From Kushneria phosphatilytica (GTDB lineage Bacteria; Pseudomonadota; Gammaproteobacteria; Pseudomonadales; Halomonadaceae): 64,000 bases of DNA. A model generated the notes under the pieces. That model did not search any database. It saw nothing but the letters and a program-made list of their open reading frames with translations, and had not been told where the DNA came from. Numbering within the stretch: the stretch's first letter is position 1; every line of letters starts with the position of its first letter. The translations under genes and the position numbers were made by a program. This document shows, piece by piece, positions 34,224-43,295 of the stretch. The DNA is taken from positions 3,224,001 to 3,288,000 of the forward strand of contig NZ_CP043420.1 in NCBI RefSeq assembly GCF_008247605.1, in the 5' to 3' direction.

Positions 34224-34874
34224 ATGTTCGATGCTTCCCCTGCTGATGGTGCGCTGCATGATCCGACCCACGACGCCCAGCGACACTTTCGTGCCCTGCT
34301 CTCGGCCATGGCCGAACCCGGTCGGGAACAGCGTATTGATGGGCCGATACCGCCGGAAGGCATCCCTGGCCCGGCGCTGTGGGGCATGCTGCTGAGCCTT
34401 GCCGATCTCGACACGGCGATCTGGATCGATCAGCGCATCAGCACTGACGCGCTGTGGCGCACACTTGCGTTCCTGACCGGCGCCACCCTCACCGAGGCAC
34501 CCGAAGCTGCCGACTTCGCCGTCGTACTGCCGGACACCCCGATCGAGCGCCTCCCCTTTCGTCATGGCGAGCCGGACTGGCCGGAGCGCAGCACGACCCT
34601 GCTGGTAGTGGCAGACGTACTGGATTGCGCGCAGGCCGAGCATGGCTGGCGACTCAGCGGCCCCGGCATTGCCGGGGAGCGCCATCTCACCCTCGATCCG
34701 CCCGGGCTGAGTAAAAACAGCGATACCCTGCTTGGCGCCCTGGCAGCAACCCGGCAGCACTTTCCGCTGGGACTCGATGCAGTACTGGCCTGTCATGACC
34801 GGTTGGTCGCCCTGCCTCGCTCGACGCGCCTGACACGTGCTCGCCCCCAAGAACCGAACCGGGAGGTGGCCTGA
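34224..34874 (+). CDS. phnH: C-P lyase core subunit PhnH
   Basis: 216 aa, the usual size (about 190-215). Family blocks HDPTHDAQRHFRALLSAMAEPG and, at the C-terminus, LSGPGIAGERHLTLDP and FPLGLDAVLACHDRLVALPRSTRL. PhnH adopts a PLP-transferase-like fold without cofactor and is a subunit of the PhnGHIJ core. TGATG overlap with phnI. Confidence 0.94.
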   Translation: MFDASPADGALHDPTHDAQRHFRALLSAMAEPGREQRIDGPIPPEGIPGPALWGMLLSLADLDTAIWIDQRISTDALWRTLAFLTGATLTEAPEAADFAVVLPDTPIERLPFRHGEPDWPERSTTLLVVADVLDCAQAEHGWRLSGPGIAGERHLTLDPPGLSKNSDTLLGALAATRQHFPLGLDAVLACHDRLVALPRSTRLTRARPQEPNREVA

Positions 34875-36019
34875 TGTATGTTGCCGTCAAGGGGGGCGAA
34901 CGTGCCATCGACAATGCGCACCGGCTGCTCGCCCATCAGCGCCGTGGCGATCGCTGCGCCCCGGCTGTCACGACCGACCAGCTGCGCGATCAGCTCGGGC
35001 TGGCCGTAGCCCGGATCATGAGTGAAGCCTCGCTGTTCGATCCCGATCTCGCCGCGCTGGCGCTCAAGCAGGCCAGCGGAGACAGTGTCGAAGCCGCCTT
35101 TCTGCTGCGTGCCTATCGCACCACCCTGCCACGGCTGGCTGACAGCCGCCCGATCGACACCGGCAGCATGCGTTTACATCGCCGTATCAGCGCCATTTAC
35201 AAGGACATCCCCGGCGGCCAGCGCCTGGGTCCTACCTACGACTACACCCATCGCCTGCTCGATTTCATGCTGATGGCGGACGGGGAAGCCGCAGCCCCCC
35301 CACCCCCTGAAACCGGTGAGCATGATGACACCGCATGCCCTTCGATCCTTGAACTGCTCGATCATGAGGGCCTGATCGAGCGGGAAACCGATGACGGCAG
35401 TACGCCGTTCGACATTACCCGGGATCCGCCCGACTTCCCGGTGACCGAACGCGCGACCCGGTTGCAGATGCTGGCCCGGGCGGATGAAGGCTATCTGCTG
35501 GCACTGGGCTACTCGACCCAGCGCGGCTACGGCCGCAATCACCCCTTCGCCGGTGAAATCCGCATCGGTGCGGTGGAGATCGAGCTTGATCTCGACGACT
35601 TCGACGACCCGGTCTGCATCGGTGAAATCACGCTGACCGAGTGCCAGATGGTCAATCAGTTTACCGGCAGCGCCGCACAGGCACCGCGTTTCACCCGCGG
35701 CTACGGACTGGCCTTCGGCCACAATGAGCGCAAGGCAATGGCCATGTCGCTGGTCGATCGCGCGCTGCGCTGCGGGGAACTCGGCGAAGAGGCTGTGGGC
35801 CCGGCCCAGGATGGGGAGTTCGTACTCGCCCATGGCGACTCGATCGACGCCTCGGGCTTTGTTTCCCATCTCAAACTACCGCACTACGTCGACTTTCAGG
35901 CGGAGATGGAACTGCTGCGCCGGCTGCGTCGCGAACATGCAGCGCGGCGCCAACGCGACGTCGACCCATCCGGCGACGTCTCCGACCCCCATCCGCAGAC
36001 CACGGAGGATGCGCCATGA
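34874..36019 (+). CDS. phnI: C-P lyase core subunit PhnI
   Basis: 381 aa, full length. MYVAVKGGERAIDNAHRLL opens the protein as in other PhnI; SLFDPDLAALALKQASGD and GYLLALGYSTQRGYGRNHPF are typical. With PhnG, PhnH and PhnL it displaces adenine of ATP by phosphonate, giving the ribosyl phosphonate substrate for PhnJ. Stop overlaps phnJ start (ATGA). Confidence 0.95.
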   Translation: MYVAVKGGERAIDNAHRLLAHQRRGDRCAPAVTTDQLRDQLGLAVARIMSEASLFDPDLAALALKQASGDSVEAAFLLRAYRTTLPRLADSRPIDTGSMRLHRRISAIYKDIPGGQRLGPTYDYTHRLLDFMLMADGEAAAPPPPETGEHDDTACPSILELLDHEGLIERETDDGSTPFDITRDPPDFPVTERATRLQMLARADEGYLLALGYSTQRGYGRNHPFAGEIRIGAVEIELDLDDFDDPVCIGEITLTECQMVNQFTGSAAQAPRFTRGYGLAFGHNERKAMAMSLVDRALRCGELGEEAVGPAQDGEFVLAHGDSIDASGFVSHLKLPHYVDFQAEMELLRRLRREHAARRQRDVDPSGDVSDPHPQTTEDAP

Positions 36020-36924
36020 GTCAGACGGCATTGGCGTCGGGTACGGCGGGCTACAACTTTGCCTACCTCGACGAACAGACCAAGCGCATGATCCGCCGCG
36101 CCCTGCTCAAGGCGGTCGCCATTCCCGGCTATCAGGTGCCTTTCGGCGGGCGTGAAATGCCGATGCCCTACGGGTGGGGGACTGGTGGCGTGCAGCTCAC
36201 CGCCAGCGTGATCGGCCAGACCGATGTACTCAAGGTAATCGACCAGGGCGCCGACGATACCACCAACGCTGTCAGCATCCGGCGTTTCTTTCAGCGTGTC
36301 ACCGGGGTCGAAACCACCGAATCGACCACGGCGGCTTCGCTGATTCAGACCCGCCACCGCATTCCCGAACAGCCGCTTTCGCGCGACCAGATTCTGATCT
36401 TCCAGGTCCCGATCCCCGAGCCGCTGCGCTTCATCGAGCCGCGCGAGGAGGAGACCCGACGCATGCACGCGCTCGAGGAGTATGGCGTGATGCACGTCAA
36501 GCTCTATGAGGACATCTCGCGACACGGCCACATTGCGACCACCTACGCCTACCCGGTGCGGGTCGATGGCCGCTACGTGATGGATCCCTCGCCGATCCCG
36601 AAGTTCGACAATCCCAAACTGCACATGAGCAATGCTCTGATGCTGTTCGGTGCCGGACGCGAGAAACGCCTCTACGCCATTCCGCCGCATACCCGAGTGG
36701 AAAGCCTCGACTTCGAGGATTACCCCTTCGAGATCCAGCACTGGGAGGAAGACTGCGCGCTGTGCGGGGCCAGCGACAGCTATCTCGATGAGGTGATCAC
36801 CGACGATCGCGGCACTCGCATGCATGTCTGTTCCGACACCGACTGGTGCACCAGCCGTCGTGCCGCCGGCCATGGCCCGGCCGGCTCGCCCTCTCCTGCC
36901 ACCAGCAAGGAGCCTCTTTCATGA
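36016..36924 (+). CDS. phnJ: C-P lyase catalytic subunit PhnJ (radical SAM)
   Basis: 302 aa. The iron-sulfur motif is CX2CX21CX5C with C247, C250, C272 and C278, exactly the PhnJ spacing. Glycyl-radical candidate G38 in VAIPGYQVPF; PMPYGWGTGGVQ follows. It cleaves the C-P bond to release the alkane and ribosyl cyclic phosphate. Its C-terminal tail past C278 is about 24 residues. Overlaps phnK start by 4 nt. Confidence 0.96.
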   Translation: MSQTALASGTAGYNFAYLDEQTKRMIRRALLKAVAIPGYQVPFGGREMPMPYGWGTGGVQLTASVIGQTDVLKVIDQGADDTTNAVSIRRFFQRVTGVETTESTTAASLIQTRHRIPEQPLSRDQILIFQVPIPEPLRFIEPREEETRRMHALEEYGVMHVKLYEDISRHGHIATTYAYPVRVDGRYVMDPSPIPKFDNPKLHMSNALMLFGAGREKRLYAIPPHTRVESLDFEDYPFEIQHWEEDCALCGASDSYLDEVITDDRGTRMHVCSDTDWCTSRRAAGHGPAGSPSPATSKEPLS

Positions 36925-37760
36925 CTACTGCCTTTGTGCCACCGCGCGCCGAGCCCGGACAGGCCATGCGTCGTCCGCAGCTGGAGACGCCGACACTGCT
37001 GGAGGTCGACGCCGTCACCCGGCTCTACGCGCCAAATCAGGGCGCCGATGGTATCGACTTCCGACTCCATCGCGGCGAAGTGCTGGGTATCGTCGGCGAA
37101 TCCGGCTCCGGCAAATCCACCCTGCTGCGGCTGCTCTCCGGTCTGGAAACACCTGACCGCGGTGCGGTGCGCTACTACCGCGATGCCGCGGACGAACCGC
37201 TCGATCTTCACGCCATCGATGAATCAACCCGACGCGCACTCCTGCGTCGGGAGTGGGGACTGGTCCACCAGAATCCTCGCGACGGTCTGCGCATGGGCGT
37301 CTCGGCCGGTGCCAACATCGGCGAGCGGCTGATGGCGCACGGCTGGCGACACTATGGCGCCATTCGCGAACGCGCCGCGCACTGGATGCGCGAGGTCGAA
37401 CTCGACCCGGCGCGTATCGACGATCGCCCTTCGACCTTCTCCGGCGGCATGCAGCAGCGCCTGCAGATCGCTCGCACGCTGGTCACCGAGCCCCGACTGG
37501 TTTTCATGGACGAACCCACCGGGGGGCTCGACGTCTCGGTGCAGGCGCGTTTGCTCGACATGATCCGCACGCTGGTACGCCGGCTCGGCCTGTCGGTAGT
37601 GCTGGTCACCCACGACCTGGCGGTAGCACGCCTGCTCGCCCACCGACTGCTGGTCATGAAAGGCGGCCGGGTGATCGAGTCCGGCCTGACCGACCAGATT
37701 CTCGACGATCCGCAGCACGCCTATAGCCAGCTGCTGGTCTCTTCCGTGTTGACGCCCTGA
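36921..37760 (+). CDS. phnK: C-P lyase-associated ABC-type ATPase PhnK
   Basis: 279 aa ABC ATPase. Walker A GESGSGKST, VHQNPRDGLRMGVSAGANIGE (characteristic of PhnK), signature STFSGGMQQRLQIARTL, Walker B LVFMDEPTGGLD. Binds the PhnGHIJ core rather than a membrane transporter. Start at ATG 36921, overlapping the phnJ stop (ATGA); a longer frame from 36846 overlaps phnJ too far. The N-terminal ~20 residues are an extension. Confidence 0.93.
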   Translation: MTTAFVPPRAEPGQAMRRPQLETPTLLEVDAVTRLYAPNQGADGIDFRLHRGEVLGIVGESGSGKSTLLRLLSGLETPDRGAVRYYRDAADEPLDLHAIDESTRRALLRREWGLVHQNPRDGLRMGVSAGANIGERLMAHGWRHYGAIRERAAHWMREVELDPARIDDRPSTFSGGMQQRLQIARTLVTEPRLVFMDEPTGGLDVSVQARLLDMIRTLVRRLGLSVVLVTHDLAVARLLAHRLLVMKGGRVIESGLTDQILDDPQHAYSQLLVSSVLTP

Positions 37761-37767
37761 GGCTGCC

Positions 37768-38532
37768 ATGACCGTGACGACATCCACTTCGCCCTCCAGA
37801 GCCAGTGCACCACCTTCCGCTTCCGGGTTACGCCTGAGCGTGCGCGGACTCGACAAGCGCTTCGTGCTGCACGGCCAGGCCGGTGCAATCATCGAAGCCT
37901 TCTCTGCCGTATCGTTTGATCTGCATGCCGGCGAGTGTCTGGTACTGGCCGGCGAGAGCGGTGCGGGCAAGAGTTCACTGCTCAAGCTGCTTCACGGGCA
38001 TTACCGTTTTACCCACGCCCGGAACGATACCGCCGGCGAGGCCACGCTCCATTTCGATGATGGCCCGCTATCGCTGAACACCCTGCCCGCGCAGGCCTGG
38101 CACCCGCTGCGACGCGACGTGATCGGCTACGTCAGCCAGTTCCTGCGCGTAGTGCCTCGAGTCGGCACCCTGGAGGTGGTGATGGAGCCACTGCTCGCCC
38201 GGGGTGTTGATGAGCACAGCGCCGAAGTCCGTGCCCGTAAACTGCTCACCCGACTCAATCTTGCCGAACGGCTCTGGTCACTGCCGCCGGGCACCTTCTC
38301 CGGCGGTGAGCAGCAGCGCGTCAACATCGCTCGCGGCTTCATCGCCGAGCACCCCATCCTGCTGCTCGATGAACCCACCGCGTCGCTGGATGCTGCCAAT
38401 GCCGCGGTGGTCATCGAGCTGATCAGTGAAGCACGTGCCCGTGGCACCGCCATGCTGGGCATCTTCCACGACGCGGCGGTGCGCCAGCGGGTCGCCGATC
38501 GTACGCTGACGCTGGGGCGGGAGGCTGCATGA
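37768..38532 (+). CDS. phnL: C-P lyase-associated ABC-type ATPase PhnL
   Basis: 254 aa. Walker A GESGAGKSS, the PhnL-specific YVSQFLRVVPRVGTLEVV, signature GTFSGGEQQRVNIARGF, Walker B ILLLDEPTASLD. Partner of PhnK on the core complex. An N-terminal low-complexity Ser/Pro/Ala stretch (about 20 residues) precedes the domain. ATGA overlap with phnM. Confidence 0.94.
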   Translation: MTVTTSTSPSRASAPPSASGLRLSVRGLDKRFVLHGQAGAIIEAFSAVSFDLHAGECLVLAGESGAGKSSLLKLLHGHYRFTHARNDTAGEATLHFDDGPLSLNTLPAQAWHPLRRDVIGYVSQFLRVVPRVGTLEVVMEPLLARGVDEHSAEVRARKLLTRLNLAERLWSLPPGTFSGGEQQRVNIARGFIAEHPILLLDEPTASLDAANAAVVIELISEARARGTAMLGIFHDAAVRQRVADRTLTLGREAA

Positions 38533-39671
38533 GCGAACAGATACTGACCAACGCCCGACTGGTGCTCGATAACGAAGTGCTGACAGGCAGTCTGGTGATC
38601 CGTGATGACCGGATTACCGACGTGGCGGCCGGTGCCAGCCATGCTCCCGGCGCCATCGATTGCGACGGCGACTATCTGCTGCCGGGGCTGATCGAACTGC
38701 ACACCGATAACATGGAGAAGTACTTCCAGCCGCGGCCGAAGGTGGCCTGGCCGGAGCGTCAGGCCGCCCTCGCCCACGATGCCCAGATGGCTGCCAGTGG
38801 TATTACCACGGTATTCGATGCGCTCTCCATCGGCGATATCGATGAGGACGGTATGCGCGAAGGCGCGCTGGAGGCGATGGCGCGCTCGCTCGGCGAGATC
38901 GGTCGACACGGTCTCGCCAGGGTGGATCATCGCCTGCATCTGCGCTGCGAGGTCTGCCATCCCCAGACCCTGACGCGTTTTCGTGAACTCTGCGAACTGC
39001 CCGAGCTGGGGCTGGTGTCGCTGATGGATCACTCCCCGGGGCAGCGCCAGTTCGCCAGCCTCGAGCACTATCGTACCTACTACCAGGGCAAATACGGGCT
39101 CGACGACACCGCCATGGAGACCTTCATGGCCCGGGCACTGGACAACAGCCGGCGCTACAGCGGCGCCCATCGCAGCGCCATCGCCGAGCTCTGTCACGCC
39201 CGCGGGCTGGCACTGGCGAGCCATGACGACGCGACCCTGGCCCACGTCAGCGAGAGTCACGAGTACGGCGTCCGGGTAGCCGAGTTTCCAACCACCCTGG
39301 AAGCGGCCCGCGCTTCGGGGCAGGTTGGCATGGCAGTGATGATGGGCGCGCCCAATCTGGTCCGTGGCGGCTCGCACTCCGGCAATGTGGCGGCCATGAC
39401 GCTGGCCGAGGCAGGGCTGCTCGATGTGCTCTCCTCGGACTATTACCCGGCGGCGCTGCTCGATGCCGTGTTCAGGCTTGCCCATAGTACGGCGGACTAC
39501 AACCTGCCGCGGGCAGTAGCCTGCGCCAGCGCCCACCCTGCCGAAGCGGTGGGGCTTGCCGATCGCGGCCGGCTCACGCCGGGACGACGTGCCGACCTGA
39601 TCCGGGTACGTGAGATCGATGACCATCCACTGATCCGGCGGGTGTGGTGCGCCGGGCGCATCGTCCATTGA
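38529..39671 (+). CDS. phnM: Alpha-D-ribose 1-methylphosphonate 5-triphosphate diphosphatase PhnM
   Basis: 380 aa amidohydrolase-fold enzyme. Metal motifs: ELHTDNMEKY, the MDHSPGQRQF segment, ASHDDAT and LSSDYYP with the late aspartate. Removes pyrophosphate from ribosyl phosphonate triphosphate to give the PhnJ substrate. Full length. Starts inside the phnL stop; 13 nt to phnN. Confidence 0.95.
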   Translation: MSEQILTNARLVLDNEVLTGSLVIRDDRITDVAAGASHAPGAIDCDGDYLLPGLIELHTDNMEKYFQPRPKVAWPERQAALAHDAQMAASGITTVFDALSIGDIDEDGMREGALEAMARSLGEIGRHGLARVDHRLHLRCEVCHPQTLTRFRELCELPELGLVSLMDHSPGQRQFASLEHYRTYYQGKYGLDDTAMETFMARALDNSRRYSGAHRSAIAELCHARGLALASHDDATLAHVSESHEYGVRVAEFPTTLEAARASGQVGMAVMMGAPNLVRGGSHSGNVAAMTLAEAGLLDVLSSDYYPAALLDAVFRLAHSTADYNLPRAVACASAHPAEAVGLADRGRLTPGRRADLIRVREIDDHPLIRRVWCAGRIVH

Positions 39672-39684
39672 GTGTGGGGGAGAG

Positions 39685-40281
39685 ATGTCACGTCTGATCT
39701 ATCTGATGGGCGCCAGCGGCGTCGGCAAGGATTCGCTGCTACGCGGTCTGCGCGAGATGGCGCCGGAGCGGCTGGTGGCACATCGCTACATCACTCGCAG
39801 GGGCACCCTCGACGAGCAGCACATCGCTCTCAGCGAGGCAGAGTTCGAGCGTCGCCATGCGGCCGGGCTGTTCTGTCTGCACTGGCACGCCCATGGTCTG
39901 CGCTACGGCGTGGGCATCGAAATCACCCAGTGGCTGGCGCTCGGCCACAGCGTCATCGTCAACGGCAGCCGGGGCCATCTCGACACTGCCCGGCGGCGCT
40001 TTGATGTCCAGCTGACACCACTGCTGATCACCGCCGAGGAGCCGGTGATTCGCGAGCGGCTCAAGCGGCGTGGTCGCGAATCCGATGACGAGATCGAGGC
40101 CCGGCTGCGCCGTCATCACGATGAGACCGCCTCGCTGCCCGATGATGTTAATCGGCTCGATAACAGCACCACGCTTGATGCCGGGGTGACTCGTCTGTGC
40201 CACTGGCTCGACGCGCTCGATTCGACAGTATTACCGGCGACGCCCCATCTGCGCCCGCTGACGTCCGGAGCCCCATCATGA
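39685..40281 (+). CDS. phnN: Ribose 1,5-bisphosphate phosphokinase PhnN
   Basis: 198 aa. P-loop GASGVGKDS at the N-terminus; RYITRR and guanylate-kinase-like LKRRGRESDDEIEARLRRH (lid). Converts ribose 1,5-bisphosphate to PRPP, recycling the ribose of the pathway. AGAGATG-type upstream context (GGGGGAGAG). Stop overlaps the next gene (ATGA). Confidence 0.93.
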   Translation: MSRLIYLMGASGVGKDSLLRGLREMAPERLVAHRYITRRGTLDEQHIALSEAEFERRHAAGLFCLHWHAHGLRYGVGIEITQWLALGHSVIVNGSRGHLDTARRRFDVQLTPLLITAEEPVIRERLKRRGRESDDEIEARLRRHHDETASLPDDVNRLDNSTTLDAGVTRLCHWLDALDSTVLPATPHLRPLTSGAPS

Positions 40282-40922
40282 GCGATGCCCACAACATGGA
40301 CACTGCAGCCGACATGCCCCGGCTGACACCCGAACCGACCATTCATGCCACTGCCAGCGTGCGCGACTGCCGGCTGGGTCGCTATGTGGAGATTCGCGAA
40401 CGAGCCCGGCTGCTGGAATCCACGCTGGGGGATTACAGTTATGTCATGGAAGACGTCGATGTGGCCTATACCGAGATCGGCCGCTTTGCCAACATCGCCG
40501 CCCAGGTGCGTCTCTGCCCGACCCACCACCCGATGACCCGCGCCTCGCTGCACCACTTTACCTATCGCAGCTCGATGTACGATCTCGGCGAGGACGACAC
40601 CGATTTCTTTGCCACCCGCCGCGCCCATGGTGTCAGTGTTGGTCATGACAGCTGGATCGGGCACGCCGCCATCGTATTGCCCGGCGTCCGGGTGGGGATT
40701 GGTGCCGTCATCGGCGCCGGCAGCGTCGTGACCCGGGATGTCCCGGACTGGACGATCGTCGCCGGCAACCCTGCCCGGGTGCTCCGCGAACGCTTTCCCG
40801 AGACAATTCGCCAGCGGCTGGCGGCCTCGCGCTGGTGGGAGATGACCCACGCCGAGCTGCGTGAACATCTGCCCTGGTTTCGTCTCGATGTCGAAACCTT
40901 TCTCGATCACCTCGGCCATTGA
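40278..40922 (+). CDS. Hexapeptide-repeat acyltransferase of phosphonate operons
   Basis: 214 aa left-handed beta-helix protein. Repeats of the isoleucine-patch type (GRYVEIRERARLLESTLGDY, IGRFANIAAQVRL, GVRVGIGAVIGAGSVVTRDV) and the C-terminal VAGNPARVLRERF common to DapH/maltose acetyltransferase-like enzymes. Members of this group are often coded in phn operons and may acylate aminophosphonates, the job done by PhnO in E. coli; no phnO is present here. Start at ATG 40278 overlapping the phnN stop. Confidence 0.85.
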   Translation: MSDAHNMDTAADMPRLTPEPTIHATASVRDCRLGRYVEIRERARLLESTLGDYSYVMEDVDVAYTEIGRFANIAAQVRLCPTHHPMTRASLHHFTYRSSMYDLGEDDTDFFATRRAHGVSVGHDSWIGHAAIVLPGVRVGIGAVIGAGSVVTRDVPDWTIVAGNPARVLRERFPETIRQRLAASRWWEMTHAELREHLPWFRLDVETFLDHLGH

Positions 40923-40948
40923 GTCGTATCACTTCCACGAGGCCAGGC

Positions 40949-41797
40949 ATGAGCGAGCCTTTCCCGACAGCGGCCCTTTCCGACAGAGAGCGTGCCGGCG
41001 TCACCCTGACCTTGCGGATGCTTGGCACCGGTAATACGGCCCAGGTTCCCCGGTTCGGCTGTCGCTGTGCGGCCTGCCAGCGCGCCCGGCTGATCAGCGG
41101 TCATCGTCGCCTGCCGGCGTGCGCCGAGCTGATACGCACGACCCGGGAAGAAGACGATGCCTCACCCCAGCGGCTGCTGCTCGATGCCGGGCGCATGGAT
41201 CTGGCCGAGCGCTATGACGGTCACCCGCCCGAGGCGATCGTGCTGACCCACTATCACGCCGATCATGTGCAGGGGCTTTTGCATCTGCGCTGGGGCTGCG
41301 GCGATCCGATCCCGGTGTTCGGGCCACGCGACCGGGTGGGATTTGCCGATCTCCACAAGCATCCCGGTCTCCTGTCATTCCAGCGACCACTGCGCCCACT
41401 ACAGCCCTTCATGCCAATCGAGCAATGGCCCGAGCTCGAACTGACGCCGGTACCACTGCGCCACAGTCGACCGACGCTAGGCTACTGCATTCAGGGGCCG
41501 CAGAGGCGACTCGCCTGGCTTACCGATACCTGTGGGCTGCCCGAGGCAACCGAGCGTTTTCTCGATCAGTGGCAGCCGGATATCGTCATCATCGATGCCG
41601 CTCATCCACCCACCGAACAGGCGCCACGCAATCACAACAGCGTGCCGCTGGCACTCGGGATCCTGCACCGCCTCGCCCCTCGCCAGGCCTGGCTGACACA
41701 TCTCGGTTGCGAAGTAGATACCCTGGCCATGGCCGGCGAGCTCGAACTGCCCCCCGGCGTGGCACTGGCAGCGGACGGTCAGACGATCACACTGTAA
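40949..41797 (+). CDS. phnP: Phosphoribosyl 1,2-cyclic phosphate phosphodiesterase PhnP
   Basis: 282 aa metallo-beta-lactamase fold. Structural zinc cysteines in RFGCRCAACQRAR, metal motif LTHYHADHVQGL, then DTCGLP, IIDAAHPP and the late histidine in LTHLGC. Opens the cyclic phosphate formed by PhnJ to ribose 1,5-bisphosphate, which PhnN phosphorylates. ATG 40949 (GAGG about 7 nt upstream) preferred over TTG 40919, which overlaps the previous gene. Last gene of the operon. Confidence 0.92.
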   Translation: MSEPFPTAALSDRERAGVTLTLRMLGTGNTAQVPRFGCRCAACQRARLISGHRRLPACAELIRTTREEDDASPQRLLLDAGRMDLAERYDGHPPEAIVLTHYHADHVQGLLHLRWGCGDPIPVFGPRDRVGFADLHKHPGLLSFQRPLRPLQPFMPIEQWPELELTPVPLRHSRPTLGYCIQGPQRRLAWLTDTCGLPEATERFLDQWQPDIVIIDAAHPPTEQAPRNHNSVPLALGILHRLAPRQAWLTHLGCEVDTLAMAGELELPPGVALAADGQTITL

Positions 41798-41892
41798 AGG
41801 GCTCGCCGGCTGGGGGCATGGACAATCGGCGCCGACTGACACACCCTATGGCGCAATCCCATTTGAACTGCGAACCCCCGCGAGAGAGTGCC

Positions 41893-42567
41893 ATGGTCGC
41901 CGACGCCCCGATCATCATCGAGCCCGCAAGCCCGGCCCGGGCCACCGTGATTATCCTGCACGGCCTGGGTGCCAACGGTCACGATTTCGAATCGATCGTG
42001 CCATTGCTGGAACTGCCGGAGGAGCTGGCGGTGCGTTTCGTGCTGCCACATGCCCCCACGCTGCCGGTCACCATCAATGGTGGCATGACCATGCCGGCAT
42101 GGTATGACATCCTCGATATGGATCTCGGTCGGCGCATCGACGAGCCACAGCTGCGTGACTCGGCCCAGCGGGTGCAGGGGTTGATTGACGAGCAGATCGA
42201 TGCCGGCATCGACAGCCGTCGGATCATTGTCGCCGGCTTCTCCCAGGGCGGTGCCGTCGCCTATGAAGCGGCCCTCTCCTATCCTCGGCCGCTGGGCGGC
42301 GTACTGGCGCTGTCGACCTACCTTGCTACCGCTGACAGCCTCCAGCCCAGTGAGGCCAATCGCAATATCTCCATCGAGGTCCATCACGGTACCCAGGACC
42401 CGGTCGTGCCAGAGACGCTGGGCCGTCAGGGCGCCGAACAGCTGGCGGCGATGGGTTATCCGGTACGCTATCGGACCTGGCCCATGCCGCACTCGGTCAG
42501 CCCCGAGCAATTGCCGGAAATCCGCCAGTGGCTGCTTGAGCGATTGCAGCCTTCCGCAGACGAATAA
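41893..42567 (+). CDS. Alpha/beta-hydrolase, carboxylesterase/phospholipase (EstB-like)
   Basis: 224 aa. Oxyanion motif VIILHGLGANGHDF, nucleophile elbow GFSQGG, acid in GTQDPVVP, histidine in MPHSV: complete triad. Cytosolic carboxylesterase family (PF02230 type), broad on short acyl esters; real substrate unknown. ATG 41893 with GAGAG 4-6 nt upstream; a longer frame reaches back into phnP and is rejected. Located 19 nt before the XRE-cupin gene. A damaged paralogue is at 47138. Confidence 0.85.
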   Translation: MVADAPIIIEPASPARATVIILHGLGANGHDFESIVPLLELPEELAVRFVLPHAPTLPVTINGGMTMPAWYDILDMDLGRRIDEPQLRDSAQRVQGLIDEQIDAGIDSRRIIVAGFSQGGAVAYEAALSYPRPLGGVLALSTYLATADSLQPSEANRNISIEVHHGTQDPVVPETLGRQGAEQLAAMGYPVRYRTWPMPHSVSPEQLPEIRQWLLERLQPSADE

Positions 42568-42585
42568 CCCTCGGATCGAACGTAC

Positions 42586-43179
42586 ATGGCGGCCCTGACC
42601 CCTCCCGTCACACCTGCAACCGGTGACACTACCGGCCCACGGTTGCGAGCGCTGCGCCTGGCGAAAGGGCTGTCCATTCGCGAACTGGCCAGACTCAGCG
42701 GCGTAACCCATGCCTCGATTTCGCTGATCGAGCGTGATCGCCACAGTCCTTCGGTCAGCTCCCTGAAGCGCATTCTGGATTGTCTCGGCGTCACACTGAG
42801 TGACTTCTTTTCCGATCAGGTGCCTGCTTCCTCTGCCGATCGTGCCATCTTCTACCGTGCCGATGAGCTGATCGAACTGGCCGATGGGCAGAGCCTCTCC
42901 TACCGCCAGGTTGGGGCTCATCTGAAGGGCGCCGCCATGATGATTCTGCATGAGCGCTATGCTCCCGGCGCTGATACCGGGGCCCAGCCCTATCGTCACG
43001 AGGCCGAGGAAGGGGGCGTGGTGGTTCAGGGTCGGATCGAACTGACAGTGGATGGGGAGGTACGCATCCTCGACACCGGTGATGCCTACTACTTCGATAG
43101 CCGACTCCCCCACCGCATGCGTAATCCCTTTGAGGAAGAGTGCGTGGTGATCAGCGCGATCTCACCCCCGACCTTCTGA
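42586..43179 (+). CDS. XRE-family regulator with C-terminal cupin domain (PuuR-like)
   Basis: 197 aa. Helix-turn-helix at ~20-72 (LAKGLSIRELARLSGVTHAS, SLKRILDCLGVTLSDFF) and a cupin at ~115-195 (HEAEEGGVVVQGRIELTVDG, RLPHRMRNP). Such proteins repress amine or amino-acid catabolic genes and sense the ligand through the cupin. It lies 116 nt before the HisD-like gene, in the same direction, and the palindrome overlapping that promoter is its likely target. Confidence 0.88.
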   Translation: MAALTPPVTPATGDTTGPRLRALRLAKGLSIRELARLSGVTHASISLIERDRHSPSVSSLKRILDCLGVTLSDFFSDQVPASSADRAIFYRADELIELADGQSLSYRQVGAHLKGAAMMILHERYAPGADTGAQPYRHEAEEGGVVVQGRIELTVDGEVRILDTGDAYYFDSRLPHRMRNPFEEECVVISAISPPTF

Positions 43180-43210
43180 AACCCTTCGACTTTTGTCGCG
43201 GTGATCCACC

Positions 43211-43253
43211 TGTCAATTGACACGCGCAAAAAGTGGTAAATATGCTTACCACT
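43211..43253 (+). promoter_or_regulatory. Promoter of HisD-like operon with two palindromes
   Basis: TTGACA (43217-43222), 18-nt spacer, TATGCT (43241-43246) forms a good sigma-70 promoter. The perfect palindrome TGTCAATTGACA (43211-43222) covers the -35. Arms AGTGGTAA (43232-43239) and TTACCACT (43246-43253) form a perfect inverted repeat around the -10. A repressor bound there would block polymerase directly. Confidence 0.75.
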
Positions 43254-43295
43254 GTCCGAGCGATCAGCCATTCATGCGCAGCGGAGGGACCCATC

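Noticed and set aside
40919..40948. TTG start of phnP overlapping the acyltransferase gene
   Set aside because: ATG 40949 has a better ribosome-binding site and gives the family length; kept only as an alternative.
41425..41892. Long N-terminal extension of the esterase at 41893
   Set aside because: It overlaps phnP in another frame; the family begins at 41893.
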